Part shown: positions 9,607-18,948 of the stretch, piece by piece | Position numbering within the stretch: the first letter of the stretch is position 1 | Layout of the letters: every line of letters begins with the position of its first letter | From: Billgrantia gudaonensis | Lineage (GTDB): Bacteria; Pseudomonadota; Gammaproteobacteria; Pseudomonadales; Halomonadaceae | Length of the DNA: 64,000 nucleotides | Reading direction: 5' to 3' | Assembly: GCF_900100195.1 (NCBI RefSeq) | Contig: NZ_FNES01000014.1 | Coordinates: 1-64,000, forward strand | The notes under the pieces: generated by a model | What the model was told of the DNA's origin: nothing | The model's database searches: none | The model's input: only the letters and a program-made list of their open reading frames with translations | Program-made: the position numbers and the translations under genes

Positions 9607-10524
9607 TTATAGTTGTTTAGCAGTTTCCACCAGCGTCTCCAGCTGATGGCACTCTTCGGAAGTCGGCATGATCAAAGGCGCCCGGACACTGCCGGCCGGG
9701 CGGCCGATGATCTCGGCGCCGGCCTTGATCAGACTGACGGCATAGCCTTTCTTCCGATCCCTGAGGTCCACGAAGGGAATGAAGAAGTCGTTGGTGATCT
9801 GCTTGACGACCTCACTGTTTCCCTTGCGCAGCTCCTTGTAGAACTTCACTGCCATATCGGGCACGAAGTTGAACACGGCAGATGAATAGGTATTGACACC
9901 GATGGCGAGATAGGCTTCGGCAAAAATCTCGGCGGTCGGCACGCCACCCACATAAGCGAGTCGATCGCCGACCGTCTTGACGATCTTGTTGAGTGCTTGT
10001 ATGTCGCCCTTGCCATCTTTCAAACCGACGAGATTCGGGCACTGGGCAACGAGCTTCTGTACCGAGAAAGCATCGAGCACCCCGTTTCCACGGTTATAAT
10101 AGATGACGTTGAGCTCGGTCGAGTCGCAGATCTGGCGTGCATAATCGACCAACCCCTCCTGAGGACACTCCGTCAGGTAAGGAGGCATCAACAGGATGCC
10201 GTCGGCACCCGCCTCTTCGGCTGTCCTGGCAAAGGCCTTGCCGCTCTCGACGCTCAAACCCGCACTGGCGATCACCGGCAGTTTGCCGTCAACCGTCTCC
10301 ACGGCCACGCGCACGATCTCGCGGAACTCGTCGAGTGACAGGTTGAAGAACTCTCCGGTACCGCCGGCCACGAAGATGGCGGAAATATCGTGGCTGATGA
10401 ACCATTCCAGCCGCTGACGATAGCTCTCGCCATCGAAACGACCCTCGGTATCGAAGTCGGTGATGGGGAAGGACAAGAGCCCATCGCTCAGGGCCTGCTT
10501 GACGTCTGCTCTGGAAAACTTCAC
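9607..10524 (-). CDS. kdgD: 5-dehydro-4-deoxyglucarate dehydratase
   Basis: Decarboxylating dehydratase converting 5-dehydro-4-deoxy-D-glucarate to 2-oxoglutarate semialdehyde plus CO2 and water. It belongs to the DHDPS/NAL class I aldolase family: Schiff-base Lys169 in VGLKDGKGD, Tyr143 in IIYYNR, and GGTGEFF near residues 54-60. The GTG at 10524 gives 305 residues, the usual length, with GAGAGG upstream; the frame is open for 19 more codons but that extension is not family-like. It is the first gene of the operon, directly behind the candidate operators at 10592-10642. Confidence 0.93.
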   Translation of the reverse strand: MKFSRADVKQALSDGLLSFPITDFDTEGRFDGESYRQRLEWFISHDISAIFVAGGTGEFFNLSLDEFREIVRVAVETVDGKLPVIASAGLSVESGKAFARTAEEAGADGILLMPPYLTECPQEGLVDYARQICDSTELNVIYYNRGNGVLDAFSVQKLVAQCPNLVGLKDGKGDIQALNKIVKTVGDRLAYVGGVPTAEIFAEAYLAIGVNTYSSAVFNFVPDMAVKFYKELRKGNSEVVKQITNDFFIPFVDLRDRKKGYAVSLIKAGAEIIGRPAGSVRAPLIMPTSEECHQLETLVETAKQL

Positions 10525-10591
10525 CCGGTCGTCCTCTCGTTGCGCCGCTAGTGAAGTCGACTGACATCGCGCATACGGCATGGCAATCGAC

Positions 10592-10643
10592 TTTGTAATA
10601 CATCATACAATGAACCCTAGACGGAGAGCGCATGTATGACAAT
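10592..10643. promoter_or_regulatory. Candidate operator cluster upstream of the uronate operon
   Basis: Two related dyads lie 70-120 bases before kdgD. TTGTA (10593-10597) and TACAA (10606-10610) form an inverted repeat that also contains the perfect odd palindrome TGTA-A-TACA (10594-10602). TGTATGACA at 10633-10641 is a second TGT-N3-ACA dyad and shares GTATGAC with the inverted repeat before gntR. FCD-type GntR proteins commonly bind TGT/ACA dyads. Binding by the local regulator is inference. Confidence 0.45.
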
Positions 10644-10779
10644 ATCGACCATGGTCGAATCCCATGAACGCGTGATGAGCCTGCAGAAAAGCGACGGCCG
10701 TTCCCGAATCGTCGATTCGGTACGGCAATGGCGGCAACCGTGTCAGCCGCGACGCTGAATCACCGAGCGGCTTCAGGTC

Positions 10780-10794
10780 ACCGCCTGAGGCGGT
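10780..10794. terminator. Small hairpin just after sixA
   Basis: ACCGCC-TGA-GGCGGT forms a 6-bp stem five bases beyond the sixA stop. No U-run follows, so at best it is a weak terminator or a 3' end stabiliser. A 7-bp stem (CCGAATC-GTC-GATTCGG, 10704-10720) lies further downstream. Confidence 0.3.
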
Positions 10795-10798
10795 TCGA

Positions 10799-11275
10799 TC
10801 AAACGAGATCCGCCGGGGCAGTGAAGTGCAGCAGCCGCGCGCAGCCTGCCGCCCAGACGTCGGCCTCGAGCTCGGCCACGGCGGCAGTGGGAAAACCGAG
10901 GCCACGCTCGGCTCGCCCCTCTACCAGCAGGCCAGTGAGCGCCCCCACCAGCGGCATATGGCTCACCAGCATCACCGGACCCTGCCCTGTGCGTTCGAGC
11001 AGCCAGTCGACGACGGCCTCAGGTGGATCGTCGGGAGTCACGATCGGCAGCCTTTCATGCGCGATGTCCAAGGCCGCGGCAACCGCTTCGGCCGTCTGCT
11101 GCGCACGCACGTAGGGGCTGGCGACCAGTCGCAAGCCGTCGAGGTCGTCGCGTCCGGCCAACCGGTTCGCCATGCGCTCGACCTCCCCTTGTCCGCGAGC
11201 GGTGAGTTCACGCGCCGCATCGGGGCTTCCCGGCCCGGCCTCGCCATGGCGCATGATCAGCAGGCGCTCACTCAT
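10799..11275 (-). CDS. sixA: Phosphohistidine phosphatase SixA
   Basis: Histidine-phosphatase superfamily protein of 158 residues with the N-terminal RHG catalytic motif ([10 protein letters not shown], about residues 5-14) and the second catalytic histidine in MLVSHMPLV. SixA removes phosphate from histidine phosphotransfer proteins such as PtsO/NPr or ArcB HPt. The ATG at 11275 overlaps the gpsA stop region by eight bases, the same coupling seen in other gammaproteobacteria, and is preferred over an ATG six codons upstream inside gpsA. Confidence 0.9.
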   Translation of the reverse strand: MSERLLIMRHGEAGPGSPDAARELTARGQGEVERMANRLAGRDDLDGLRLVASPYVRAQQTAEAVAAALDIAHERLPIVTPDDPPEAVVDWLLERTGQGPVMLVSHMPLVGALTGLLVEGRAERGLGFPTAAVAELEADVWAAGCARLLHFTAPADLV

Positions 11276-12353
11276 CTCGGGCCTCCCCTTCATCGCCGGC
11301 CTCCACGCGTCGATGGGCCTTCTGGACGTCTTCCCGCGGCAGAATGAACTCCACGTCGCTGCTCTGTTCGCCGCGCATCAGCAGACGGGCCATCTCGCGC
11401 GCCGGCACGCCCTCGAAGAGCACCTGATAGAGACCCTCGGCGAGCGGCATGTAGACGCCCTCCTCTCGCGCCTTGTTGCGCACCAGGCGAACGGTATTGA
11501 CGCCCTCGGCCACCTGCCCCAGCGCCTCGACGGCTGCGTCCAGCGTCTTGCCCTCGCCGAGCGCATGGCCGACACGGTAATTGCGCGACAGGCTGGATGA
11601 GCAGGTGACGATCAGATCGCCCACGCCGGCCAGCCCGAGAAACGTCATGGGGTTGGCACCGCGTGCCACGGCGAAGCGCCCCATCTCCGCCAGGGCTCGC
11701 GTCATCAGCATGCTGCGGGTGTTCTCGCCCATGCCCAGCGCCGCAGCCATCCCGGCCGCGATGGCATAGATGTTCTTGAGCGAGCCTCCCAGCTCGACCC
11801 CGTAGCGGTCGTTGCTGGCATAGACGCGGAAGTAGTCGCAGCCCAGCGCCTGCTGAACCCGGGTGCGCGTCAGGGCATCGTCGCTGGCCACCACCGTGGC
11901 GGTGAGCTGCTTCTGGGCGATCTCGGTGGCCAGGTTGGGGCCCGAGATCACGCCGATGTGACTGAACCCCGTCTCCTCTTCGAGGATCTGGCTCATCAGC
12001 TTGAAGCCATCCTCCTGGATGCCCTTGGTGGTGCTGACCAGGATCTGCTCGGGCTCGAGCCAGGGAAGCGCCTGACGCACTACATCGCGAAACGCCTGGG
12101 AAGGAATCGCCACCAATACCAGCTCGGCCCCGGCGAGTACCTCGGCCATGTCGTTGGAAGCCCGCACGTTGGGATTGATGGCATAGTCGGGCAGATAGCG
12201 GACGTTGCGGTGTTCACGGTTGATCTGGGCGGCGAGAGCGGGGTCGCGTAGCCACTGGCGAACCTCGGCGCCGTTGTCGGCGGCGATGCTGGCCAGGGCC
12301 GTGCCGAAGCTGCCGCCGCCGAGCACCGCCACCCGCTTGAGTTGATCTGACAT
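11268..12353 (-). CDS. gpsA: Glycerol-3-phosphate dehydrogenase [NAD(P)+]
   Basis: Reduces dihydroxyacetone phosphate to sn-glycerol 3-phosphate for phospholipid synthesis. The 361-residue protein begins [20 protein letters not shown] with the Rossmann GGGSFG motif; the catalytic lysine lies in [10 protein letters not shown] and the NSxxxL-like [22 protein letters not shown] motif follows. The frame is open 19 codons upstream, but the ATG at 12353 gives the family N-terminus. The C-terminal tail (about 25 residues, rich in Arg/Glu) is slightly longer than in E. coli. Confidence 0.95.
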   Translation of the reverse strand: MSDQLKRVAVLGGGSFGTALASIAADNGAEVRQWLRDPALAAQINREHRNVRYLPDYAINPNVRASNDMAEVLAGAELVLVAIPSQAFRDVVRQALPWLEPEQILVSTTKGIQEDGFKLMSQILEEETGFSHIGVISGPNLATEIAQKQLTATVVASDDALTRTRVQQALGCDYFRVYASNDRYGVELGGSLKNIYAIAAGMAAALGMGENTRSMLMTRALAEMGRFAVARGANPMTFLGLAGVGDLIVTCSSSLSRNYRVGHALGEGKTLDAAVEALGQVAEGVNTVRLVRNKAREEGVYMPLAEGLYQVLFEGVPAREMARLLMRGEQSSDVEFILPREDVQKAHRRVEAGDEGEARDE

Positions 12354-12393
12354 GGTCGCCCCATAGCAAGACAAGGATGCTGGCATTGTAACG

Positions 12394-12432
12394 AAAAACG
12401 CCCTCGCCACGGGACGATCCCGGCGAAGGCGT
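12394..12432 (-). terminator. Rho-independent terminator of pntAB
   Basis: Read on the minus strand after the pntB stop, an 11-base arm ACGCCTTCGCC pairs with GGCGAGGGCGT with one mismatch and a short inner GGGA/TCCC stem, followed by TTTTT. Position and U-tract fit an intrinsic terminator. Confidence 0.7.
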
Positions 12433-12470
12433 CACGCTGGCCGGGCCGGATGACGACCCGGGATCGAACG

Positions 12471-13913
12471 TCAGTCGATGAGGGGTAGCAGCGAGTCGAT
12501 GCTTTGCCGGGCATCCCCATAGAACATCCGCGTGTTCTCCTTGAAGAACAGCGGGTTCTCGATGCCTGAATAGCCCGTGCCCTGGCCGCGCTTGCAGACG
12601 AAGACATGCTTGGCCTTCCACACCTCGAGAACCGGCATGCCGGCGATCGGGCTGTTGGGGTCTTCCTGGGCGGCCGGATTGACGATGTCGTTGGAGCCGA
12701 TGACGATCACCACGTCGGTATCGGGGAAGTCGTCGTTGATCTCCTCCATCTCCAGCACGATGTCGTAGGGTACCTTGGCCTCGGCGAGCAGCACGTTCAT
12801 GTGCCCCGGCAGACGACCGGCCACCGGATGGATGCCGAAGCGCACGTTCTTGCCGGCGGCGCGCAGCTTGCGCACCAGCTCGCTGACCGCATTCTGGGCC
12901 TGAGCCACCGCCATGCCGTAGCCCGGCACGATGATCACGCTGTCGGCGTCGTTCAAGGCGCTGGCCACGCCGCCCGCATCGATGGCCACCTGCTCGCCTT
13001 CGATGGCCGCGGCTTCGCCCTGACTGCCGCCAAAGCCGCCGAGGATGACGTTGATGAAGTTGCGGTTCATCGCCTTGCACATGATGTACGACAGAATGGC
13101 ACCCGAGGAGCCCACCAGTGCCCCGGTGACGATCAGCAGATCGTTGGAGAGCGTGAAGCCGATGGCCGCCGCCGCCCAGCCGGAGTAACTGTTGAGCATC
13201 GACACCACCACCGGCATGTCGGCACCGCCGATGCCCATGATCAGGTGCCAGCCGATGAAGAACGACAGTGCGGCCAGCAACAGCAGCGTCCAGAAGCCCG
13301 CACCGTTGAGATAGGCGACGGCCAGCACCAGGCACAGCACGGCGGCTACCGCATTGAGCATGTGTCCGCCGGGCAACTGCCGTGGCTTGCCGTCCACCTT
13401 GCCGGCCAGCTTGCCGAAGGCGACTACCGAACCGGTGAAGGTCACCGCACCGATGAAGATGGCGAACACCACCTCGAGCTGCAGGAAAGTCAGCTCGGCC
13501 GGCGTCTTGGTGGCCACCAGGGCGGCGAAGGCCGAGAAGCCGTCAGTCGCAGCACCGGCCGCCTGGGCTGCGGCGACCCGGGTACGCTCCATGTCGGCAT
13601 TCCAGGCCACGAAGACCGCGGCCAGGCCAACGAAGGAGTGCAGCGCCGCCACCAGCTGCGGCATCTCGGTCATCTCGACCTTCTTGGCCACGTACCAGCC
13701 CGCTCCGGCGCCGACGATCATCATCGGGATCATCCACCAGTAGCCGCCGATGCCCGGCCCGAAAGCGGTGAAGAACACCGCCACCGCCATGCCGACGATG
13801 CCGTACCACACCGCCCGTTTGGCCTTTTCCTGGTTGCTCAGCCCCCCCAGCGAGAGGATGAACAGCACGCTTGCCGCGATCGAGGCGGCAGACACGAATC
13901 CTTGACCCAACAT
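12471..13913 (-). CDS. pntB: NAD(P) transhydrogenase subunit beta
   Basis: Membrane and NADP(H)-binding subunit of the proton-translocating transhydrogenase that makes NADPH from NADH at the expense of proton-motive force. It is 480 residues: about nine membrane helices in the first 260, then the dIII NADP domain with [15 protein letters not shown] and GANDIVNPA-like [10 protein letters not shown]. The ATG at 13913 (MLGQGF) has GAGAGA upstream and follows the pntA stop by 16 bases. NADPH supply fits the biosynthetic and osmolyte demand of a halophile; that link is inference. Confidence 0.96.
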   Translation of the reverse strand: MLGQGFVSAASIAASVLFILSLGGLSNQEKAKRAVWYGIVGMAVAVFFTAFGPGIGGYWWMIPMMIVGAGAGWYVAKKVEMTEMPQLVAALHSFVGLAAVFVAWNADMERTRVAAAQAAGAATDGFSAFAALVATKTPAELTFLQLEVVFAIFIGAVTFTGSVVAFGKLAGKVDGKPRQLPGGHMLNAVAAVLCLVLAVAYLNGAGFWTLLLLAALSFFIGWHLIMGIGGADMPVVVSMLNSYSGWAAAAIGFTLSNDLLIVTGALVGSSGAILSYIMCKAMNRNFINVILGGFGGSQGEAAAIEGEQVAIDAGGVASALNDADSVIIVPGYGMAVAQAQNAVSELVRKLRAAGKNVRFGIHPVAGRLPGHMNVLLAEAKVPYDIVLEMEEINDDFPDTDVVIVIGSNDIVNPAAQEDPNSPIAGMPVLEVWKAKHVFVCKRGQGTGYSGIENPLFFKENTRMFYGDARQSIDSLLPLID

Positions 13914-13929
13914 AGTCTCTCTCCGCCGC

Positions 13930-15501
13930 TCAGGATTTCTGGAACATGGCAAGCATCCGGCGCGTGACCAGGAAGCCCCCCACGATGTTGATGGTGGCGA
14001 TCAGCACCGAGATCGCTGCCAGCAGCGTCACGATGCCGCTGCCCGAGCCGATCTGCAGGATCGCCCCCAGCAGGATGATGCCCGAGATGGCATTGGTCAC
14101 CGCCATCAGCGGCGTATGCAGTGAGTGGCTGACCCCCCAGATGACCTGGAAGCCGACGAAACAAGCCAGCACGAAGACGATGAAGTGCTGCATGAACGAC
14201 GCCGGCGCCACCTGGCCGAGCAGCAGCATCAAAGCCCCGCCAACGCCCAGCAACGTCACCTGACGCTTGGTCTGCGCCTTGAAGGTGGCAAGCTCGGCGG
14301 CCTTCTTCTCCTCCGGAGTCGGCTCCTTCTCCTTGGGTTTGGGCTTGGCCGCAGCGATGGCCTTCACCTTGGGCGGCGGCGGCGGGAAGGTGATCTCGCC
14401 CTGGTGGGTCACCGTGGCGCCACGGATCACGTCGTCTTCCATGTCATGCACGATCTTGCCGTCCTTCTCGGGGGTAAGATCGGTGAGCATGTGACGGAGG
14501 TTCGTGGCGTAGAGCAGCGAGGCCTGGGTGGCCATGCGCGAGGGAAAGTCCGTGTAGCCGACGATCGTCACGCCATTGTCGGTCACGATCTTCTCGTCCG
14601 GCTTGGTCAGGTCGCAGTTGCCGCCCTTCTCGGCGGCCAGGTCGACGATCACCGAGCCCGGCTTCATGGCCGCGACCATGTCCTCGAGCCACAGCTTGGG
14701 CGCCGGCTTGCCGGGGATCAGCGCCGTGGTGATGACGATATCCACGTCCGGCGCCTGCTCGCGGAACAGCGCCAGCTGCTTCTCGCGGAACTCGGGGCTG
14801 GAGGGCGCCGCGTAACCGCCGCTCTCGGCACCGTCCTGGCTCTCATCGAAGTCGAGGAACAGGAACTCGGCGCCCATCGACTCGATCTGCTCGGCCACCT
14901 CGGGGCGCACGTCGAAGGCGCGCACCACGGCGCCCAGGCTGGTGGCCGTGCCGATGGCGGAGAGTCCCGCCACCCCGGCGCCCACCACCAGAACCTTGGC
15001 CGGCGGCACCTTGCCCGCGGCGGTCACCTGGCCGGTGAAGAAGCGTCCGAAGTTATTGCCGGCCTCGATCACCGCCCGATAGCCGGCGATGTTGGCCATG
15101 GACGACAGGGCATCCATCTTCTGCGCCCGCGAGATGCGCGGCACCATGTCCATGGCGACGACGGTGGCGCCCTTGGCGCGGCACTGCTCGAGCAGCGCCT
15201 CGTTCTGCGCTGGCCAGAAGAAGCTGATCAGCGTCTGTCCTTCGCGCAGATGGCCCACCTCCTCGTCGAGGGGCTCGCGCACCTTGATCACCACCTCGGC
15301 ATCGCGCCACAGCGCCTCAGCGCCATCGACCACGGTGACGCCAGCACGGCGGTAGGCATCGTCGTCGAAACCGGCAGCGGCGCCGGCCCCGGATTCTATC
15401 AAGCAGTCGTGTCCAAGCTTCTGGATGAGCTGCGCGCTGTCAGGTGTCAGCGCGACGCGCGCCTCACCGTTGGCGAGCTCCTTGGGTGCACCAATCTTCA
15501 C
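13930..15501 (-). CDS. pntA: NAD(P) transhydrogenase subunit alpha
   Basis: NAD(H)-binding subunit (523 residues), fused form like E. coli PntA. An AlaDH/PNT domain occupies about residues 1-380, including [18 protein letters not shown] in the nucleotide fold and [16 protein letters not shown]; a Pro/Lys-rich linker (about 385-405) leads to four C-terminal membrane helices. Some relatives split this protein into PntAa and PntAb; here it is one reading frame. It is the first gene of the pnt operon. Confidence 0.96.
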   Translation of the reverse strand: MKIGAPKELANGEARVALTPDSAQLIQKLGHDCLIESGAGAAAGFDDDAYRRAGVTVVDGAEALWRDAEVVIKVREPLDEEVGHLREGQTLISFFWPAQNEALLEQCRAKGATVVAMDMVPRISRAQKMDALSSMANIAGYRAVIEAGNNFGRFFTGQVTAAGKVPPAKVLVVGAGVAGLSAIGTATSLGAVVRAFDVRPEVAEQIESMGAEFLFLDFDESQDGAESGGYAAPSSPEFREKQLALFREQAPDVDIVITTALIPGKPAPKLWLEDMVAAMKPGSVIVDLAAEKGGNCDLTKPDEKIVTDNGVTIVGYTDFPSRMATQASLLYATNLRHMLTDLTPEKDGKIVHDMEDDVIRGATVTHQGEITFPPPPPKVKAIAAAKPKPKEKEPTPEEKKAAELATFKAQTKRQVTLLGVGGALMLLLGQVAPASFMQHFIVFVLACFVGFQVIWGVSHSLHTPLMAVTNAISGIILLGAILQIGSGSGIVTLLAAISVLIATINIVGGFLVTRRMLAMFQKS

Positions 15502-15699
15502 GTTGGATCTCCCTTGTGGTTATTGATAAACCTGCAAGTGTCGGCACGGTCATTCATACCTGACGGTGCCGCGATGCACAACCGGCGGCCGGACGGACGA
15601 CAGCCTCCCCCAATGTAGCACTATCCGGCTGAAATTTCGGGAGAAGCGCACTCCGTTACGTTGACGTAAAGCGCGCCAGTAACGCAGTAGCGGATACGC

Positions 15700-15723
15700 T
15701 CAGGCCGCCCGAAGGCGGCCTGA
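15700..15723 (-). terminator. Hairpin downstream of htpG
   Basis: Perfect 10-bp stem TCAGGCCGCC-CGAA-GGCGGCCTGA, 46 bases beyond the htpG stop. No U-run follows on the minus strand, so it may act as a 3' end stabiliser or need Rho. Confidence 0.5.
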
Positions 15724-15768
15724 GCAGGACATCGGTGCCGCCGTGGCGGCGCCGATAGCGGGGTTGCG

Positions 15769-17673
15769 TCAGGCGCTCAACAGGGCGTTGAGTCGCTTGA
15801 CGTAGGCGGCCGGGTCGTCGAGCTGACCGCCTTCGGCGATGATCGCCTGATCGAGCAGTACGCGCGCCAGGTCGCCGAACCCCTCGCCCTCGGCCGCCTC
15901 GAGGCGAGCCACCAGGCCGTGTTCGGGGTTGAGCTCGAGGATCGGCTTCACCTCGGGCAGCTTCTGGCCGGCGGCCTCCATGATGCGGCGCATCTGGAAG
16001 CCCATCTCGTGCTCGGGCAGCACGACGCAGGCCGGGGAATCGGTCAGGCGATGGGTCACCTTGACGTCCTGGACCTCGTCGCCGAGCGCTTCCTTGACGC
16101 GCTTGACCAGCTCCTCCTTGGCCTTGGCGGTTTCTTCCTGGGCCTTCTTCTCCTCCTCGCCCTCGATCTCGCCGAGGTCGAGTTCGCCCTTGGCCACGTC
16201 GACGAAGCTCTTGCCGTCGAACTCGGTGAGGTGGCTCATCAGCCACTCGTCGATGCGGTCGGAGAGCAACAGTACCTCGATGCCCTTCTTGCGGAAGATC
16301 TCGAGATGCGGGCTGTTCTTCACTGCATTGAAGCCATCGGCGACGATGTAGTAGATCTTCTGCTGGCCCTCCTTCATGCGCTCGATGTAGTCGGCCAGGG
16401 ACTGGTCCTGGGTGGCGCTGTCGGTGTGGGTGGTGGAGAAGCGCAGCAGCTCCGCGATCTTCTCGCGGTTGGCGAAATCCTCCGCCGGGCCTTCCTTCAA
16501 CACGCTGCCGAAGGTGTTCCAGAAGGTCTGATAGGCCTCCTTGTCCTTGGCCAGTTTCTTCAGCATGTCCAGCGCCCGTTTGGTCAGTGCGCTCTTGATC
16601 TTCTCGACCTTGGGGTCCTGCTGCAACAGCTCGCGGGACACGTTGAGCGACAGTTCGCGGGTGTCCAGCACGCCCTTGATGAAGCGCAGGTAGAGCGGCA
16701 GGAACTGCTCGGCGTCGTCCATGATGAAGACGCGCTGCACGTAGAGCTTGACGCCGCGCGCGCCGTCACGCTCATAGAGGTCGAAGGGCGCACGCCCCGG
16801 CACGTAGAGCAGGCTGGTGTACTCCAGCTTGCCCTCGACCTTGTTGTGGCTCCAGGTCAGCGGATCGCTGAAGTCGTGGGCAACGTGCTTGTAGAAGGCC
16901 TTGTACTCGTCGTCGGAGATCTCGCTCTTGGGGCGCACCCACAGCGCGGTGGCCTCGTTGACGGTCTCCCAGACGGTACGCTCGGTGCCCTCGATCGGCT
17001 TGCCCTCGTCATCGCGGTCGCTTTCGACCTTGGGCATGCGCACCGGCACCTCGATGTGGTCGGAGTACTTGCGCACCAGGCTCTTGAGACGGAAGTCGTC
17101 GGCGAATTCCTGAGCGTCTTCCTTCAGGTGCAGGACGATCTCGGTGCCGTGGCGCGCCAGCTCGGCGTCGGCCACGGTGAACTCGCCCTCGCCCCTTGAG
17201 TGCCACTCGACGCCCTCTTCGACAGGGGTGCCCGCCTTGCGGGTGCGCACCGTGACCTCGTCGGCGACGATGAAGCTGGAGTAGAAGCCCACCCCGAACT
17301 GACCGATCAGTCGGGCATCCTTCTGCTGCTCACCGGTGAGCTGCTTGAGAAACTCGGCGGTGCCGCTGCGCGCGATGGTGCCGAGATTCTCGATCACCTC
17401 GTCGCGGTTCATGCCGATGCCGTTGTCGCGCACGGTGACGGTACCGGCCTCGCTGTCGTGCTCGATCTCGATGCGCAGTTCGCTGTCGCCTTCATAGAGC
17501 GCATCGTTGTCCAGTGCCGCATAGCGCAGCTTGTCGCAGGCGTCGGCGCCGTTGGAAATCAGCTCGCGCAGGAATATCTCCCGATTGGAGTACAGGGAGT
17601 GAATCATCAGATGCAGCAGCTGCTTGACCTCGGTCTGGAAGCCGAGCGTTTCCTCGCGGGTAGCAGTGGACAT
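15769..17673 (-). CDS. htpG: Molecular chaperone HtpG (Hsp90)
   Basis: Cytosolic ATP-dependent chaperone of 634 residues, standard bacterial length. The GHKL ATPase signatures are clear: [14 protein letters not shown] (about 38-51), DNGIGM (about 83-88) and [11 protein letters not shown] (about 125-135). The charged linker is short, as in bacteria, and an acidic Glu-rich segment ([19 protein letters not shown]) precedes the C-terminal dimerisation domain. It is single-cistron, with a near-consensus heat-shock promoter 70-100 bases upstream that overlaps the end of the adjacent thioesterase gene. Confidence 0.98.
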   Translation of the reverse strand: MSTATREETLGFQTEVKQLLHLMIHSLYSNREIFLRELISNGADACDKLRYAALDNDALYEGDSELRIEIEHDSEAGTVTVRDNGIGMNRDEVIENLGTIARSGTAEFLKQLTGEQQKDARLIGQFGVGFYSSFIVADEVTVRTRKAGTPVEEGVEWHSRGEGEFTVADAELARHGTEIVLHLKEDAQEFADDFRLKSLVRKYSDHIEVPVRMPKVESDRDDEGKPIEGTERTVWETVNEATALWVRPKSEISDDEYKAFYKHVAHDFSDPLTWSHNKVEGKLEYTSLLYVPGRAPFDLYERDGARGVKLYVQRVFIMDDAEQFLPLYLRFIKGVLDTRELSLNVSRELLQQDPKVEKIKSALTKRALDMLKKLAKDKEAYQTFWNTFGSVLKEGPAEDFANREKIAELLRFSTTHTDSATQDQSLADYIERMKEGQQKIYYIVADGFNAVKNSPHLEIFRKKGIEVLLLSDRIDEWLMSHLTEFDGKSFVDVAKGELDLGEIEGEEEKKAQEETAKAKEELVKRVKEALGDEVQDVKVTHRLTDSPACVVLPEHEMGFQMRRIMEAAGQKLPEVKPILELNPEHGLVARLEAAEGEGFGDLARVLLDQAIIAEGGQLDDPAAYVKRLNALLSA

Positions 17674-17745
17674 GGACCTTTCACCTCATGGCTTGAACCA
17701 GCGGCGACGCCCCGATGGCGCCGCCCGTCAATGAACTGCCAAGCG

Positions 17746-17773
17746 ATATGGGGGTCCATCGAGCGATTTCAAG
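17746..17773 (-). promoter_or_regulatory. Sigma-32 (heat-shock) promoter of htpG
   Basis: On the minus strand CTTGAAA (17773-17767), a 12-base spacer and CCCCCATAT (17754-17746) match the sigma-32 consensus CTTGAA...CCCCAT almost perfectly. It ends about 70 bases before the htpG ATG, and its -35 element overlaps the stop codon of the thioesterase gene ending at 17769. Confidence 0.8.
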
Positions 17774-18236
17774 CGTCCTCCGCCGGATGCATCAACACGA
17801 AGTGAAGTCGGGCCGTGGCCACGGGTTCGGCCTCGCTGCGCTGCCAAGCCGATACCTGCACGTTGGCCAGACGCCGGCCCTCGCGCAGCAGCGCACAGCG
17901 CGCATGGGTGGGCTCGACGCGGGCGGTACGCAAGTAGTCGATGGAGACGTCGACGATGCGTGGCAGCCGCGGTTCTCGGGTGGCGAGCATCAGATCCAGC
18001 GTCGCGGCGGTCTCCATGAAGGCCGCCACCACGCCGCCGTGCAGCGCCGACAGCAGCACGTTACCCACGTTGCCTTCACGGGGATCGAGCCGAAAGAGCA
18101 CCCCTTCGCCTCGGGGGTCCGGCCCGGCGCTGACGCCGATGCGACGGGCATAAGGGATCAACGCAAGCCAGGCGGCAACGTCGCCCTCGGCACGGGTCTT
18201 CTCCAGCCAGGCCACGTCGTGGAAACCTTCAAACAT
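17769..18236 (-). CDS. PaaI-family hotdog thioesterase (second of a tandem pair)
   Basis: A 155-residue single hotdog-fold protein. The segment ALHGGVVAAFMETAATLDLML matches the PaaI/YbgC HGG signature (HGG near residue 70), followed by SIDYLRTARVEP in the typical beta-sheet. It probably hydrolyses an acyl-CoA, substrate unknown. The ATG at 18236 is preferred because it overlaps the upstream paralogue's stop by eight bases; a longer open frame to 18587 would lie inside that gene. The end of the gene carries the htpG -35 element. Confidence 0.8.
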   Translation of the reverse strand: MFEGFHDVAWLEKTRAEGDVAAWLALIPYARRIGVSAGPDPRGEGVLFRLDPREGNVGNVLLSALHGGVVAAFMETAATLDLMLATREPRLPRIVDVSIDYLRTARVEPTHARCALLREGRRLANVQVSAWQRSEAEPVATARLHFVLMHPAEDA

Positions 18237-18747
18237 GGGATGGCTCCTCGGCAAACAGCGCTTCGACGAGCCCCGCCGGCGTATTGCGTGGCCCCAGGCG
18301 CACGAAGTTGGCAATGCCCCGGGCGACGGGACGCTCCTCCGACTCCTGCCACAGCAGTCCCTCGGTGAAAACGATCGACTCGGAGACACGCACTGCCCGC
18401 GCACGCGCCCAGATCGGATACCCGCCCACGGCCGGCCGATAATGATCGACGCGCAGGTCGAGCGTCGGACACACCTCGGGAGTCGGCAGCGCGCAGAGCA
18501 CCGAAGAACCGCAGGCCGTATCGAGAAGCATGGTGAGTAGCCCGCCGTGAACCAGGCCGCGAGAGACATCCCCGAGCAGGTCGTCATGCCAGGGCTGACG
18601 CATGAGCACCTCGGGAGGGTCGACCGCCATCACCTCCAGGCCCAGCTCACGGGTGTGGGGGATCACTGTCACGAAACGCGTCAGCGCCCGCTGCCACCCT
18701 TCGGGACTCACCCTCGCGCTCACCCCGCCTTGCTCTCGCTGACTCAC
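18229..18747 (-). CDS. PaaI-family hotdog thioesterase (first of a tandem pair)
   Basis: A 172-residue hotdog protein with SRGLVHGGLLTMLLDTACGSS, the HGG...D signature of PaaI-type acyl-CoA thioesterases, and TLDLRVDHYRPA. GGGAGG five bases before the GTG at 18747 supports that start over an upstream ATG at 18846. It overlaps the second thioesterase gene by eight bases, so the two are probably translated together and may form a heteromer or work on related acyl-CoAs. The divergent transglycosylase gene lies across a short promoter region. Confidence 0.8.
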   Translation of the reverse strand: MSQREQGGVSARVSPEGWQRALTRFVTVIPHTRELGLEVMAVDPPEVLMRQPWHDDLLGDVSRGLVHGGLLTMLLDTACGSSVLCALPTPEVCPTLDLRVDHYRPAVGGYPIWARARAVRVSESIVFTEGLLWQESEERPVARGIANFVRLGPRNTPAGLVEALFAEEPSHV

Positions 18748-18948
18748 GCTGGCCTCCCGCACTGAAACTATCGTTTGATCGACATTCCCGAAGCCTAGCG
18801 GCGAGCCACGGGCAAGGCAAGCGAGGCTAGCGCTCACTATCCTCACGAGACGCTAATATATGGGGATTTGGCATCTACCCTCTACTCAAAACGCCTATCT
18901 TGGGCGAGGATGACGGACGTTGACCCCAACCGGCCGGAGGCCGATATC

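Noticed and set aside
10603..10905. 100-codon minus-strand frame between kdgD and sixA
   Set aside because: No ribosome-binding site, no homology and Pro/Arg-rich composition; it overlaps the operator region and the sixA end.
12214..13335. Long minus-strand frame across pntB and gpsA
   Set aside because: Arg/Gly-rich translation with no family features; it is the shadow of pntB in another frame.
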